A stretch of 64,000 bases of DNA from Gliomastix tumulicola (GCA_001599755.1 BCHX01000003.1:2019289-2083288); one strand, 5' to 3'. Shown: positions 48,501 to 59,634, numbered from the stretch's first letter. Notes: generated by a model not told the origin, from the sequence alone. Translations and numbers: made by a program.

Positions 48501-49327
48501 TCCGCATTGCGTCCCGTCTACGTACTGACAGGACATGGGTGGCCGGTTGTCCGTCGGGACACATGTTGCATGCCACCCGTGTCGCTTAAGGCATCTTCGC
48601 AGCCATATTCCGAGATTGCACATACAGTAGCCGATGGAGACAGGAAGCTTGCCTCTGGCTTGGCTCAGATAACGAGTTGATTCATGACTGGGCCGATCTC
48701 TACAATCCACCTTGAGGCATGGTGCGCACATCTACGACCCCCCGGCAAGACTGACGACAGTGATGCTACCCATGACTATCATGGACTGGACCTGTCCTCT
48801 TCACCGCTCCCTACATAAGGGTGTGGAGAGATCTCTATTTCCATGAGTCGTTGCTATCACTAATTCCAAGCTCCTCTGATTTGCTTGCATCGAATCCTCG
48901 CCGCACGAGCCCAAGCCTAAGCAAGCCTAAGCACACCCAAGCCCACAGCTTTCGGCATACCACCCCTGGTCTTCGTCATTGGCACTCCTGGTGTGCAGTG
49001 TACACCAGTACCAGGTCGGACCTGCATCCAGCTCTTGCGCCGTCGTCGGAACGGAGTCAAGCCCGAGCATTTGTTGCCTCTATCAAGAGTCTCCAGACAG
49101 ACTGGCAGACCGTCGACACACATATAAATCAAGACCCTGCCGTCCCTAGTGCTTGGTCGTCTTGCCCCCCCGCGTCCCAATCTTACTCTTGACTCCTTGA
49201 GCCTCGTCCATCGACCAATCCCACGACCTTAATCCACCGCAATAGGCAGTTGGCCAAGCGCAAACATTCCACTTCCTCCCAACATCCCACGCCTCATCCC
49301 ACGCTTTCCGCGTCATAGCCGCCCACA
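42520..49327. other. Gene-poor region, 6.8 kb
   Basis: No frame in this stretch looks like a protein. The longest (about 43656-44214, 44105-44608, 45974-46472, 47587-48006) overlap on both strands or in several frames and lack recognisable motifs. One frame at 45518-45811 has a slightly more protein-like end (QPVWRILEEVDINQC) but nothing I recognise. Base composition is near that of the flanks, not the AT-rich pattern of repeat-induced point mutation. No tRNA box pair was found. It could hold long non-coding RNAs or intron-rich genes with tiny exons. Confidence 0.5.
42677..42682 (+). terminator. Candidate poly(A) signal AATAAA of vps17
   Basis: A canonical AATAAA lies 158 nt after the vps17 stop codon, on the sense strand, a usual distance for a fungal 3' UTR. 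A second motif upstream or downstream was not required for the call. Confidence 0.5.
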
Positions 49328-50760
49328 ATGGCTCCAGCCGCTACCGACGAACATCTGTCAATGCGCAATCCCGCCTTTGGATCCAAGCCATCGTCTATTC
49401 TCGCCTCTGTCTTGCATGGACCGCGCGATCTCAGATTGGTAAGGTGGTGCCCGGGTCGGTTCGAAAAGATCATGTCGCATGATCCTCCCAGGAGTCTCCA
49501 AGCTAACGTGCCTCGGCGTCTTCTCAGGAATCGAGAACTGTCGACAGCCCCGGTGCCGGTGAACTGCAGATTGCTGTCAAGAAGACAGGCATCTGCGGAT
49601 CGGACGTGTCCTACTTCAAGAAGTTCGCCAACGGCGATCTCTGCGCCTGCCAGCCTCTGTCGCTCGGCCATGAGTCTGCTGGCGAGGTCGTGGCCATCGG
49701 TCCGCAGGTGACGGGATTCCGGGTCGGTGATAGGGTGGCTCTCGAGGTTGGCGTCGCATGTGGACAGTGCGGCATCTGCCGCAAGGGTCGCTACAACCTC
49801 TGCAAGAAGCTTCGCTTCAGGAGTAGCGCCAAGAGCTTCCCCCATTACCAGGGTACTCTCCAGGAGAGGATCAACCACCCAGCTGTCTGGTGCCACAAGT
49901 AAGCTCCCCATGGCCAAGGTCCCGCGGTCCTGGACAATCGGCTGACATTTTCCTCGTACAGACTGCCTGAACATGTCTCGTACGATGCGGCGGCGCTCTT
50001 GGAGCCCCTGTCTGTGGCGATACATTCTCTGAATAGAGCAAGCCCTGCGCCAGGCTCAACCGCACTGGTCATTGGTGCAGGCACTGTTGGCCTTCTGACA
50101 GCAGCCATGGCTCGCCAATCCGGGTGCACCTCGGTCACCATTGCGGACATTGATGCCGGCCGGGTTGAGTACGCCCTGTCGCGTGGTTTCGCGACTCAGG
50201 GTTTCGTTGTCCCGAAGTCGTTCAAGAGCCCGTCGGGTTCCGGGACTGCTACCCCCGAAGGCGTCATCACACCTGGAAGCGTCTTCTCTGCAGCCAGTCA
50301 GTTTGATGGCGCAAAGGGCCTTGCTTCGGAAATCTTGTCGACCGCAGGCCCCAATGATGACGGCTTCATTCTCGAGGAGGACGAGGACGGCTTCGATGTC
50401 ACTTTCGAGTGTACTGGCAAGGAGGTCTGCATGCACACCAGCCTGTATGCCACAAAGCCTGGTGGCAAGGTGGTCATGGTCGGCATGGGAACTCCGATCC
50501 AGACTCTCCCTCTTTCAGTCTCCCACCTGCGCGAGATTGACATTGTCGGTGTTTTCCGCTATGCCAACACCTATGCCACGGGTATCCGCATGCTCTGCTC
50601 GCAGAAGAAGAACACTGTCGGACCAGCACTTCCCAATCTGGACGACATGGTCACACATCGATTCAAGGGCCTCGCTGAGGCGCATCGTGCCTTTGAATTG
50701 GCCAGTCGCACCTCTGATGATGACGGGAACCTTGTTCTCAAGGTCATCATCGAGGTTTGA
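49328..50760 (+). CDS. Zinc-dependent polyol (sorbitol/xylitol) dehydrogenase
   Basis: Medium-chain dehydrogenase of the sorbitol/xylitol/arabinitol group, NAD(P)-linked oxidation of a sugar alcohol to a ketose. Exons 49328..49438, 49528..49898 and 49962..50760 give 426 residues. Catalytic zinc ligands: C60 (GICGSD), H85-E86 (LGHESAG) and E175 (LLEPLSVAIH). The structural zinc site is C115, C118, C121, C129 (CGQCGICRKG...YNLC). GAGTVG (199-204) starts the Rossmann fold, and D223 at the second strand suggests NAD over NADP. The protein is some 60 residues longer than usual; the excess sits between about 240 and 305 (SPSGSGTATPEGVITPG and GFILEEDEDG). The exact sugar substrate is not visible. 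Upstream is the gene-poor region, so the promoter is well isolated. Confidence 0.92.
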
Positions 50761-51410
50761 TTGATGAATGGAGCCTCGGACAGGGAACGACCGAGGTGAC
50801 GACGATTATGAGAAACAAAAATAGGGATAGAGGGATAAAGACTTGGCAAGGTCAAGGGAAACCGAGAGACATAATCTCCTGTACCGGCTGTCTTTCCGGC
50901 CCTTGTAGACCTACTGACGATAGACTTTGGATGTTGGGTTTGCGCGTTGCTTGGAACAAAATTGAACCATTGCGAGAAAGGATATTGGAATTTGAAACGG
51001 AATTTTGAAGAATGACGGACAGACTTTGGAGATTGCGCTTTGACGGGCGAGGCTCCTGGTCTGGATTCCGAGTCGAGTGTGAGATCAGCCATGCTGACTC
51101 GGAATGGCTTGAGGAAGACTGATTTCTTGTTTGTGTGTTGCGACGCTCGTTTGAAACTGGAGGACTTGTAATTCTCGTTCTTTTTGGACAGTATCTTCAG
51201 TTGATCGTGACGAAGGCCGTGGCAAAGTAATAACAATGACATGATCGTTTCCCCCCATTCTAATCGTGCCTCCATTGAGGTATCTCCTGGGGCTCATAGC
51301 CGAACTCCATAACGCCTAGCTAGATGATAAAAAAAGGTAGCCAACTGCTTTTCCTCTCGCGTGAAAAAAAAACAGAAGGCAAAGGCTCTTTGGCTTTCTG
51401 GAGACTAATT
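50761..51410. other. Convergent 3' intergenic
   Basis: About 650 nt between the stops of the polyol dehydrogenase and csn6 genes. It should hold both 3' UTRs. No gene seen; A-rich runs at about 51330 and 51368. Confidence 0.55.
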
Positions 51411-52770
51411 TCACATCATGATGTCTCCCACACCGAGGTCACCAAAGTCCGCGCCACCTGAAAAGGCATGGCCGTGCCTGGAACCGACGGCCCTGGCCTG
51501 GTCGACAACGTTGAACTTCTTGCCCGTCTCTCTGGCCTGGCTCACGCTGCGGGCGATCTGTTCCATGAGCATGACGAGGTTCGCGTCGTTGACGCCCTCC
51601 GTGAGCTCCTTCTCGAAGGCCTCCTGGTCCGACGGGACGACGAGGTCGAGGCGGGAGACGAGGGCCTGGATCTGGCGGAGGACGACGAGCGAGGTCGTGG
51701 TGTTATCCCCGTCCATGTTCACGTCCTGCGGCCTGCCGTCGCTAGCGGCGACGGACGGCGGGAGCCTCTCGAGGTAGGTCTTGATGAGGCGGATGCGGGA
51801 CTGCAGCATCCTGGTCGCGTTGGCCTTGGTGGTCAGGAAGGCGAGCATCTCCTCCTCGTCGGACGTGTAGCTGCTGGTGGTTACTACGGCGGCGGGCAGC
51901 TCGAACTCGCTGCTGCTGCTGCCGCCCATCTCGACGAGCCTGCGCTTGCCCTTGCCGTTGGACTCGACGGACCGCGAGGGCTTGTCGTCCTTGGCGGCCG
52001 TGGTGCCGCCGCCGCCGCCGCCGCTGCTGCCGGCGATGTAGTTCATGCTGATCATCTCCGTCTCGTCGACCTCGACCGAGTACGGCAGCTTTCTGAACTT
52101 GAGCTGCGGGCCCTTGCCCTCGCCACCGTCGGCCATGGTCTTATCCTCTGCCGCCGACTCGGGCTGGGTGGGCTGGGTCTTCACCTCCCAGATGCTCTCG
52201 TAGACGGTCAGCGGTAGCTTGCCGCCGCTGGACCGGTCCAGGGCGTGGTCTGGGTGGAAGCCGAGCAGGACGGCCGACTCGTTGTAGATCTGGAAGACCT
52301 GGTGGGTGGACAGGGTCTCGGGGGACGGGCCGGTGGAGGGGAGGAGGGTGTACCAGCCGACGAGGTCGAGGTGGCGGTCCTGGTGAACTTGCTTCACTAT
52401 TCGTTTCAAACTCATTAGCTCCTGGACCTTGGCTCTCCCTGGAAATATCAATGAAGGGCGCATCGCATCGCTCACTCATCTCCAGTCTCTGATTAAAATG
52501 GACGCCGTTCAGCTTGTACGTCTCGGGATCATCCTCCGTGGGGATCATGTCAACATCGAAGGCATGCTCTATCGTAATGTCGCGCGCGTTCTGCAGGCCG
52601 AGGAGACCGCCGACAATGGGACGCGTCTGCCCGCGGAGAGTGTGACGCGTGATGTAGTCGGAGATTGTGAGGAGGACGAGCGGATGGAGGATGATCTGGA
52701 GCTCGGAGCCGGACTGGGTCGAGATGAGGGCGTTGGCCGTCGCGGCCGCGCCTGCGGTGCTTGAGGCCAT
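51411..52770 (-). CDS. csn6: COP9 signalosome subunit 6
   Basis: CSN6 is the inactive MPN partner of the deneddylase CSN5 in the COP9 signalosome, which controls cullin-RING ligases and development in fungi. Exons 52770..52476 and 52396..51411 give 426 residues. Exon 1 encodes the start of the MPN domain (ELQIILHPLVLLTISDYI, RPIVGGLLGLQNARDITIEH). The 79-nt intron (GTGAGC..AATAG, GCTAAT branch) joins QRLEM to KQVHQDRHLDLVGWYTLLP, an invariant CSN6 stretch. The JAMM zinc motif is absent, as expected. The C-terminal half has a disordered Gly/Ser insert and ends in helices (MLAFLTTKANATRMLQSRIR) that join the CSN helical bundle. It faces the candidate microprotein gene with about 140 nt between starts. 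Confidence 0.94.
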
Positions 52771-52909
52771 GGTTTAGTGATGCCGTAGAGAGCAGGGAGG
52801 ATATGCTGTCTCTAGATCCCGCTCTCTAGTCTATAGACAGTCGGTCGGGTGAGGATGCTCTCAGCTAGCACGGGCTTCAAAGTGCAAGGTACGGTTGGTG
52901 GTGTGAAGA

Positions 52910-53335
52910 ATGAAGCAGAAGTTGGTAACGGTAAGACAAGCTGTTGAAATGTGGAGGCATCCCCGCGTAGAGGGGACATGAGTGACAGAAATACAGAAAG
53001 ACGCTGTCTCCTCCATCCGGTGCTGATCCGCTTAGCGGAAACCTCTATTATTCTGTCTTCCCCCTCCCACCAGCAGCAACTGTACCTTATTCTGTCCTCC
53101 ACCTCAGCCATCTTCCCAATCCAGAAGCACCAGCACCGCATCCTCTCCCACCAAATTGCCCAGCCGCCTCGTGATTGGCCCGACTGGATTCGTCCCGGAG
53201 CTGCTGGACAGCGCGCGGTCCATACGAGAGAGCCAGGACCAAATGGCCCTCGAAATCCCCATCATGTTTGCTCGCGCCCACGGCCTAGAACATGGTCTTC
53301 CCGAATTTGTGCTTCGGGCTGGTTTGAGCAAGTAG
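52910..53335 (+). CDS. Candidate 82-aa protein, two exons
   Basis: Exon 2 (53108..53335) reads PSSQSRSTSTASSPTKLPSR, then an amphipathic stretch with IGPTGFVPELLDSAR, ESQDQMALEIPIMFARAHGL and PEFVLRAGLSK before TAG. Its composition is strongly protein-like although the frame has no usable ATG at its 5' end. A pyrimidine-rich CTCCACCTCAG acceptor precedes it. The nearest phase-matching first exon is 52910..52930 (MKQKLVT) ending in GTAAGA, which gives 82 residues and a 177-nt intron. Exon 2 is more certain than exon 1. I recognise no family. It shares a short divergent promoter with csn6. An alternative is that exon 2 continues through a GTAGTA donor at the stop codon into a further exon. Confidence 0.5.
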
Positions 53336-53785
53336 TACACCGCTTCTTGCAGTGGACCAGCAGGAATAGCAGCGGGCATGTTTTTCCCATTCCCTCTCTG
53401 TTTAGGGGGCGGGCTGCTGCTCTGGAGAGCCCACGGGGGCATGCCGAGACGTGTCGTTTTCTCCCTCGCCACTGGCCTGCTGTGGACAGCCAATAATTCA
53501 GGTCGTCGGCTAGCTTCTCTACCTATCGTGATAGCCTTGCTTATCCGGCTATCGGATCGGTCTCCTCTCCTGCTTGGGGGGTGGACGGGACGAGCTTGTC
53601 TTCTTGACCCCTGGCGTTGGCTACTCGCGGCTTTCCCTCAAGCTTTCTTTGCTCACGACTTGCTTGCACGGCGACAGGATCATGTCTACATACTGTCTAC
53701 AGCCAGCAGTCGTCGTCATCCTCCTACTGCTCCCATTCTAAGCCATTCACCCCAACAGGCCCCTGCCCCAAATGCCGACGTCACC
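53336..53785. other. Intergenic
   Basis: About 450 nt between two small plus-strand candidates. A frame open through it reads hydrophobic, Trp/Leu-rich sequence without domain similarity and joins the next ORF in frame; I treat it as untranslated leader. No RNA gene seen. Confidence 0.45.
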
Positions 53786-54139
53786 ATGCCCCCAACACAG
53801 AAGGACCATGTCCAGACCACCGGCCTCAAACGACCCCCCGGAAGCTTCTCCGAGGATCCCGCTAGGCCGGGAGACCACGCCGGAGAGGCGGTGGGCTTCA
53901 AGAAGCGGAGGACGGACCAGCAGACTCTTCTCCGCGCCGGCCCGGCCACCGGCTCCGAGCAGCTGCACCAGTTCTCCCCGGTCTCCTACCTCAACCCGAG
54001 GGAGCACGTCGAATCGCCGCCTGTGTCGCCCATGTCGAAGCCGTTGGATGGACCTGCGTCGGCTACCGACTCCGGCTGCTCGTCCGCGCCTTCACACAGG
54101 CAGCAGCAGCAGCAGGATCGTAAAGCGTCGAGGTCCTAG
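53786..54139 (+). CDS. Small disordered protein, unknown function
   Basis: A 117-residue frame starting MPPTQKDHVQTTGLKRPPGS. It is hydrophilic, Pro/Ser-rich, with a short basic cluster (GFKKRRTDQ) that could be a nuclear localisation signal, a HQFSPVSYLNPREHVESPP segment that looks conserved in style, and a Gln run near the C-terminus. The frame is open for another 136 codons upstream, but that part lacks the same composition, so the internal ATG (TCACCATGC) was preferred. No family recognised. Confidence 0.45.
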   Translation: MPPTQKDHVQTTGLKRPPGSFSEDPARPGDHAGEAVGFKKRRTDQQTLLRAGPATGSEQLHQFSPVSYLNPREHVESPPVSPMSKPLDGPASATDSGCSSAPSHRQQQQQDRKASRS

Positions 54140-54362
54140 CTGTTCCCCTCGAATATGGTCCGCCCGGGGAACCCGAGTGATATGCAGTGTCATCTCAAGA
54201 TGGCCGTGGCATCTGCGAATTGATGGGACTCGTCCTTCATGCATGCGTTCGTTGAACAGCTAGGCTTTGGCGACGAACAGCATGACGCGCGAAGCATCCA
54301 TCCCACGAGCTGGAGCGGCATGTTCCTACAAAAACGACGCATACTACCACTACCCCTAAAGC

Positions 54363-54396
<34 letters not shown>
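54363..54396. repeat. (ATC)n microsatellite, about 11 units
   Basis: Pure ATC/CAT triplets, then an imperfect CTCATC tail. It lies outside any supported gene and opens short Met- or Ser-rich frames that are artefacts. Confidence 0.9.
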
Positions 54397-54398
<2 letters not shown>

Positions 54399-54615
54399 CA
54401 TCCTCTTGGCCTCGCTTCCAGCTGTGGGCTTGAAAATATCAACACATCCCAACATACATCTGAAGGACATAGACAGTACTGAGGTGCACTGCGTCTTTGA
54501 ATCGAAGAGAGGCAGCATGCATACGGTTTTCTCTCATTTCATGTTGTTAATAGTTTATCGTCATTTTGTCTTTATCTTTCTCGCTAGCATTCTAGAGATA
54601 CCCTAGCAAGCGTTT

Positions 54616-54638
54616 CTTTTTTTTTTTTTTTTTTTTAT
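54616..54638. repeat. Poly-T run (about 22 nt)
   Basis: A homopolymer T run just downstream of the stop codon of the small minus-strand gene and in the 3' region of the plus-strand candidate. Confidence 0.85.
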
Positions 54639-54661
54639 TCCACAACAAACATAACTGTTCA

Positions 54662-55108
54662 TCATCCATCGGTGTTCCGAGTGACATTCAGCTCTTCCCC
54701 CTCCGTCTCGCCGCTTCCGGCCTCACTCTGCCGCCGGGCCGCCATACTCACAGCAAAGTTTCCAGCTCGCACCTCATGAACAGCCTGGTTCATCATCTCC
54801 TCTACTCGTCCCATCAACACCTCATCACCGGCCTTCTTCGCATCCATATACAGCCTCATCAGCACGGCGCGGTCCTCCTCGTACCGCATCCGCAGGATCC
54901 TGCGGCGGACGGCCGGATCGCACTCGGCGCACGTGTCGTCGATCGACGAGCGGTGGGTGACCTCGGGTTTAGCGCAGGTGGCTCTCGCGGACGAGGACGA
55001 GGACGAGGACGAGGAGGAGGAGGAAGGCTGGGGGGCGTGCTGGCAGTGGGAGGATATGTGCTGGAGTTTGTGCCCGCAGGCCATGGTTGTCTCGGAGACT
55101 CGGCACAT
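54662..55108 (-). CDS. Small Cys/His-motif protein, unknown function
   Basis: A frame of 148 residues from MCRVSETTMACGHKLQHIS, or 158 if the upstream ATG at 55138 is used. The start MCxxxxxxxCGHxxxxxxxxC is typical of a group of short fungal proteins of unknown role that may bind a metal. A run of 12 Ser follows, then a second Cys pair (DTCAECDPAVRRRILRMRYE) leading into a helical C-terminus. Function unknown. Confidence 0.6.
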   Translation of the reverse strand: MCRVSETTMACGHKLQHISSHCQHAPQPSSSSSSSSSSSSARATCAKPEVTHRSSIDDTCAECDPAVRRRILRMRYEEDRAVLMRLYMDAKKAGDEVLMGRVEEMMNQAVHEVRAGNFAVSMAARRQSEAGSGETEGEELNVTRNTDG

Positions 55109-55511
55109 GGCGAGGGTTTGACAGTTCAGTCCTGGCAATTGATTTTTTTTTCCCCGTGGCCCTTCTTAGTAGTGCTCCTTGGTAGCGGGCGTGTTTATAT
55201 TGCAGGGAACAAACATGTCTAGATACACAGGCTGTATGTATGTTGCTGGTTCAATGTGTGTGCACAGACATGCAGAACAAAGAGGACTATGCAGGAACGT
55301 TCTCCATTTCAGACACCAAACACCCCTCAGAACAGTCAAGAGAAAACCATAATCATTAAGCACGTATCAACTTACTTAGACATGACGAATGAAAGGACAG
55401 AAATATCCTATCCCACCCGCCCTTCCCTATGTCATATTTCTCCCATAACTCCCCTCCCAACAAGAACCCCGTGACAGACGTGAAAACAACCGAACTAGCA
55501 AATAGCAACGC
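55109..55511. other. Intergenic, small-gene promoter / cdc45 3' end
   Basis: About 400 nt between two minus-strand genes. No gene seen. AT content is somewhat above average. Confidence 0.55.
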
Positions 55512-58194
55512 TCAGCCCACGACAGCCTTTGTGCTGAGACTCTCGAGGAATCCACCCAGGTCCTCCTTCCTCACCTCGACCACGCAGTTCTCGAAGCTGT
55601 CGATGCGCACGCGGGCGTTGGTCTCGGCGACGACCTCGGCGAACGCGCTGCCGAACTTGTTCAGGCCGTAGCCCTTCCTGTTCGCCGCCTCATCCTCCTC
55701 CTCATCTGACTCCGAGTCCGAGGCATCGGATGCTTCCGATTCCGTCTCCAGCTCGTCGGCATCGTCATCCCCACCAGCCTCGCGCCGTGCTGCCCGCTTC
55801 TCGTCGCGGATCTTGTCTTTAGCACGCTTCCGCTCTTCCTTTAATTTTGCCTTGGCCTCCCTCTCTTCTTTTTTCCTCTTCGCTGCCTCCCGGTTTAGAA
55901 ACGTGGTATCGGGGCCGCCTCCACCTCCCGTGCCGACAACGACATACATGCCTCGCTTCTCGTCTAGACTTGCGACAACGAGAGGAGTACCACGACCGCC
56001 GTGGGAAAGCTTGCCCTGCAGATCCCGCTCCTGCTCAGCCAGAGCCTCGCCGACCCACAATGAGAGTTTGGTGAGCGCAGCCGGATGGGTAAAGAGAGCC
56101 ACGTCGGGTCCGTCTTTGACGACGCACATGCGGAAGGCGCGCAGGTGCTTGATTTGTTTCTTGTTGATTAATGATGTTCCGGTGCGGTAGATGGCCCGGT
56201 GTAGGAACTGTGCAGTGGGTAAGCCGGCCTTGAGGGCATCGATGCTGTATCTTGTTAGCTGTGAGATATCGCGACTCTCATTCAAGTGGAGGGCTTACTC
56301 TTCAAGGGCATCGTAGGCCTCCCAGAACCGGCTGATCCACTCGGCGGACTGAGTTGGATATACCTCCTCCCCATCTGTATCCCGGACGGCAGCCTGACTA
56401 GCTGTAACGACAGCGGGGTCTGTCGAATGGGCGTGCTTCCCAACTTCTAGAAGGGCACCAATGACAACACCGACGTCTTCGGCACTCAACGTCGCTCTCC
56501 AGCCCCAGCTTCGGACAAACCCCCACCCATCCTTGGCTCCAGCACGATCCCTCTCATCTGTGTCGACAGACGGGACCATCTCGTCCAGGTTATACAGGGA
56601 TCCGTACTTGAGAAGCTTGGCTCGCAGCTCCCGTTTCAGCACCATATCCATGTGCGTGTAACTCTGTTTGCACTGCGCCAGACTGACCCCCATCTTTGCC
56701 AACAATTTGTGAAGCCTCTTGATGCCCGTCTCGCTCCACGTCTTTAACCGGGAGAAGAGGTATGGAGAGTGTAGCATACTGTCGTAAAGGCTCCAGTGCC
56801 TGATCAAGAGGAACCTTGGTTCAGGAGATAGGCGAATGCCAGTGTCCTCGGGATTTCTTGCTGTTGTGGGGATGACACCGGTGTTTTCGGGAGCCAGGCG
56901 TCCGTTAGCCATCTCAGGAGGGTTGAGTCGCCTCACTTCATCTCGAAGTAGTTGTCGTAGCCGGGCACCTCTCACCCCCATCCAGCCGGTTGGTCTGCTC
57001 TTGTCTGAGGCCCGGATCGGGGCGGCAACACCTGCCGACGACCGTCCATAGAGTTCCATCGAGGTGACGCCGACGATACCCAGCCATAGGAGGTCGTTGT
57101 CTTCGCGTCCAAGTTCAGAGGCTAGGGAATACATCATCGAGGAGATGGGCTCAGAAAAGGAGGCACCCATGTTGTAGTATTGGCGAATGACCGATTCGTG
57201 CTCTCGGCGCATGCGAAGGAGGCGGTTCCGAAGCTGTCGGGCGGAAGGAGCTGGCTTAGGCTGTGCCCCTGACGGGGGCTCGATTGGATCGCTGGACAGG
57301 CCTGCCTCGGGGTCTCGAAGAGATATCAGGCCTCGAGGCTGGGGCCGCCGTGGGGAAGACGGGATTGGGCTCGACTGACGCCGGGGTTAGCTTGGCTTTG
57401 ATGACAACGATTATTTCTCTTACCGAGTTGCTCCGCCTCCTTTGTCTCGGCCTGTCGTCCTCCTCATCACTGGACATATCGTCGTGGCCATCCGACCAGC
57501 TCTTCCTCTTCTGTCCAGCCCGGGGTCCCTCGTGCCCATCCTCGTCCTCGTCACCGTCCTCCTCGTCGCTAGAATCCAGCTCCTGGCCGTCATCCTCGAC
57601 GTCGGGCATATCCAGCAAGGCAAGATATGAAGATCGCTCCCCCGTAAGTTCTTCCTGGATATCACCGTCGTCAAAGACCACAATGCCTCCCGTACCCGGG
57701 GCATAGGATGCACCAATCTGACCCTCTGCTACGCCTGCAGGACACCTCGACTGGTACGAGCTGGAGTCCACCACGGCCGACTGAAGCGGGAACCCGCCAA
57801 AGACATTCCCCAGATTCCACGGCCTGTGAGCATCCATAACCCAGACCTCCACGCCGCCGTAGGGGCCATCGCCCGCCGTCTCCAGGCCCAGCGTCTCTCC
57901 GAGGTCGACCATGCCGCCGACGCCGAGGCAGACGACGACGCCTCCCGTACCCCCCTGGGACTCCATCATGGGCGTGACCAGCTCCGTGCCGGCCTTCTCC
58001 AGGTCGCTGTACCCGGCGATGGGATGGATCTTGTGCGGGATGTAGTCATGCTTGAGCAGCCGGGTCAGTATCCGGCACGCGCAGAGGGCATCGGGCTCGA
58101 GGGCAACGAGGATGAGGACGGGCGGCGAGAGCGGGTGCCGCGTCTTCTGGAGGTGTACGTAGAGCTTGGAGATCAGGGATCGAGGAAGATACAT
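55512..58194 (-). CDS. cdc45: DNA replication initiation factor Cdc45
   Basis: Cdc45 joins Mcm2-7 and GINS to form the CMG helicase at replication origins. Exons 58194..57424, 57374..56299 and 56244..55512 give 859 residues. The N-terminus MYLPRSLISKLYVHLQKTRH and the DHH-like core ILVALEPDALCACRILTRLL are signatures; EVWVMDAHRPWNLGNVFG follows. Residues about 195-255 are the family's acidic/basic insert (LDSSDEEDGDEDEDG, RPRQRRRSNS). Exon 2 contains SEPISSMMYSLASELGREDN and LWLGIVGVTSMELYGR; exon 3 ends DLGGFLESLSTKAVVG. The first ATG is at 58194; the frame itself is open a few codons further. Intron 1 has a GCTAAC branch site, intron 2 is GTAAGC..ATACAG. Confidence 0.96.
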
Positions 58195-59410
58195 GACTAC
58201 CAAGTGCTATGCGCGTCGTTGGCTGGCAGTGGTGCGAGGATACATCGATCATTCGGCGGCGAGGGACGGCAGACTGGCTCGGAATCGGTGTTGGTGGGAG
58301 GGAAAGCACTTAACGCGCCTCTGCGTGGCTCTCGGGAGCTACGCGCTAGGGGAGGGAGCAGGACAAGAGACAGTCAAACAAGAAGGGTATCGAAAAAGTA
58401 AGAAGAATATGGTGTAAAGTGCTGTAACAATGCCATGTATGAATGGGAACAAATGCCAGACCGACAAGGGCGGATTATAGTATAGAGTGCTAGCAAAGGC
58501 AGACTGAAGGTCAGAGACGAATCCCAGCCGAAGTAAAAGGTACCTACTTGTCGGTCGCGGCAGAGTGGAGTGTTGATGAGCACGCGGCAGGTACAGGTCA
58601 AAAGACGCGCTGTGAGACGCGCCTTCCCTATTGCCAGATTGGGAAAAGACCCGGCCAATCAAGTTAGACCGCCATGGTGGGGTCAGAGCACCAAAAAAAT
58701 GAGAACCGAACGCTTATGTAAGGATGTGCCGTGCACGGGCTTGACGGGCAATCTTGAGTCCTGGCACCGCACAGTCCACGTCCACGTCCATCATCTGCTG
58801 TCATCCATGATCCATGATCCATCCTCCAGCACGAGCGGGGTCAAGCTGTCGTGTCCAGGCTAGCAGAAAAGGGTGGCATCAAGATGCTCGGACGGCCCAA
58901 ATGGCTGCATCGTCCGCGGCCGTCGCTCCTCAATCCATCGGAAATTCAGGCGTAAATCGTACAGAAGACAGAGGCACCGAGTGGGAGGCAAGCCACCCCC
59001 AAGCATAGAGTGATGGTGCCAGACGCTTCCACGACACTGGTTGAATGAGCTGATTCGCAGCCACCAACATCATTCGCCGAGACGTGCATGGAGGCTGGCT
59101 GCAGCGCTGTGCAGATCAAAGGTTCCAACGGACCAACACCACGGCTGCACACCCCAACTCCTGGAAATCAGCTCGAGCTCGCTCCAACTTTACCTGTCAC
59201 CCTGCACCGCCTGTACCGGAGTGTTGGGTCCGTCCTCGCTGCCACCCAGCAATGCAGGGAATTCGGCAGCAAAGGTGCGGCCAACAAAAACAGGTCCGCA
59301 GCCTGCCCTATGCGTCGGGTCAGACCAGGACTGCCAAGGTTGGTAAGAGTAACGCAGCATCCCAGAAACGCCCCCATTGCCTCCTAAAATACGAGCACTT
59401 CACATTGTAC

Positions 59411-59417
59411 GGCCTCT

Positions 59418-59452
<35 letters not shown>
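59411..59452. repeat. (CT)n pyrimidine repeat
   Basis: CT dinucleotides interrupted by TTT, about 40 nt, roughly 0.65 kb upstream of the methyltransferase ATG. CT tracts of this kind are common in fungal promoters. Confidence 0.85.
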
Positions 59453-59617
59453 ACCGGTTTCCCAGACAAGCCCGCGAGGTGCAGCCTAGCGCAGCCTCCG
59501 GGCGCTAAACAGCGACTTCATAGTCTTAGTCTTAGACTGCCGGGGCAAAAGCCTGCCCCTCACCGCTAGAGCTCTCGTAGAACCAACTCTATAACTACTA
59601 CGACCTTTGCCCGCTGT

Positions 59618-59634
59618 CCCCCCCCCCCCCCCCG
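59618..59634. repeat. Poly-C run (about 16 nt)
   Basis: A homopolymer C run upstream of the methyltransferase; its length is prone to sequencing error. Confidence 0.8.

Larger units (their letters stand above)
54140..54661. other. Convergent 3' intergenic with ATC and poly-T repeats
   Basis: About 520 nt between two small genes that point at each other. It contains an ATC triplet run and a long T run. No gene seen. Confidence 0.55.

Noticed and set aside
49455..49466. GGTTCGAAA as a tRNA B-box
   Set aside because: Lies in an intron of the dehydrogenase; no A-box or acceptor stem around it.
53378..53785. N-terminal extension of the small protein at 53786
   Set aside because: Hydrophobic, Trp-rich and unlike the downstream part; the internal ATG has a reasonable context.
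54237..54518. Minus-strand frame with a Met run
   Set aside because: Made by the ATC microsatellite.
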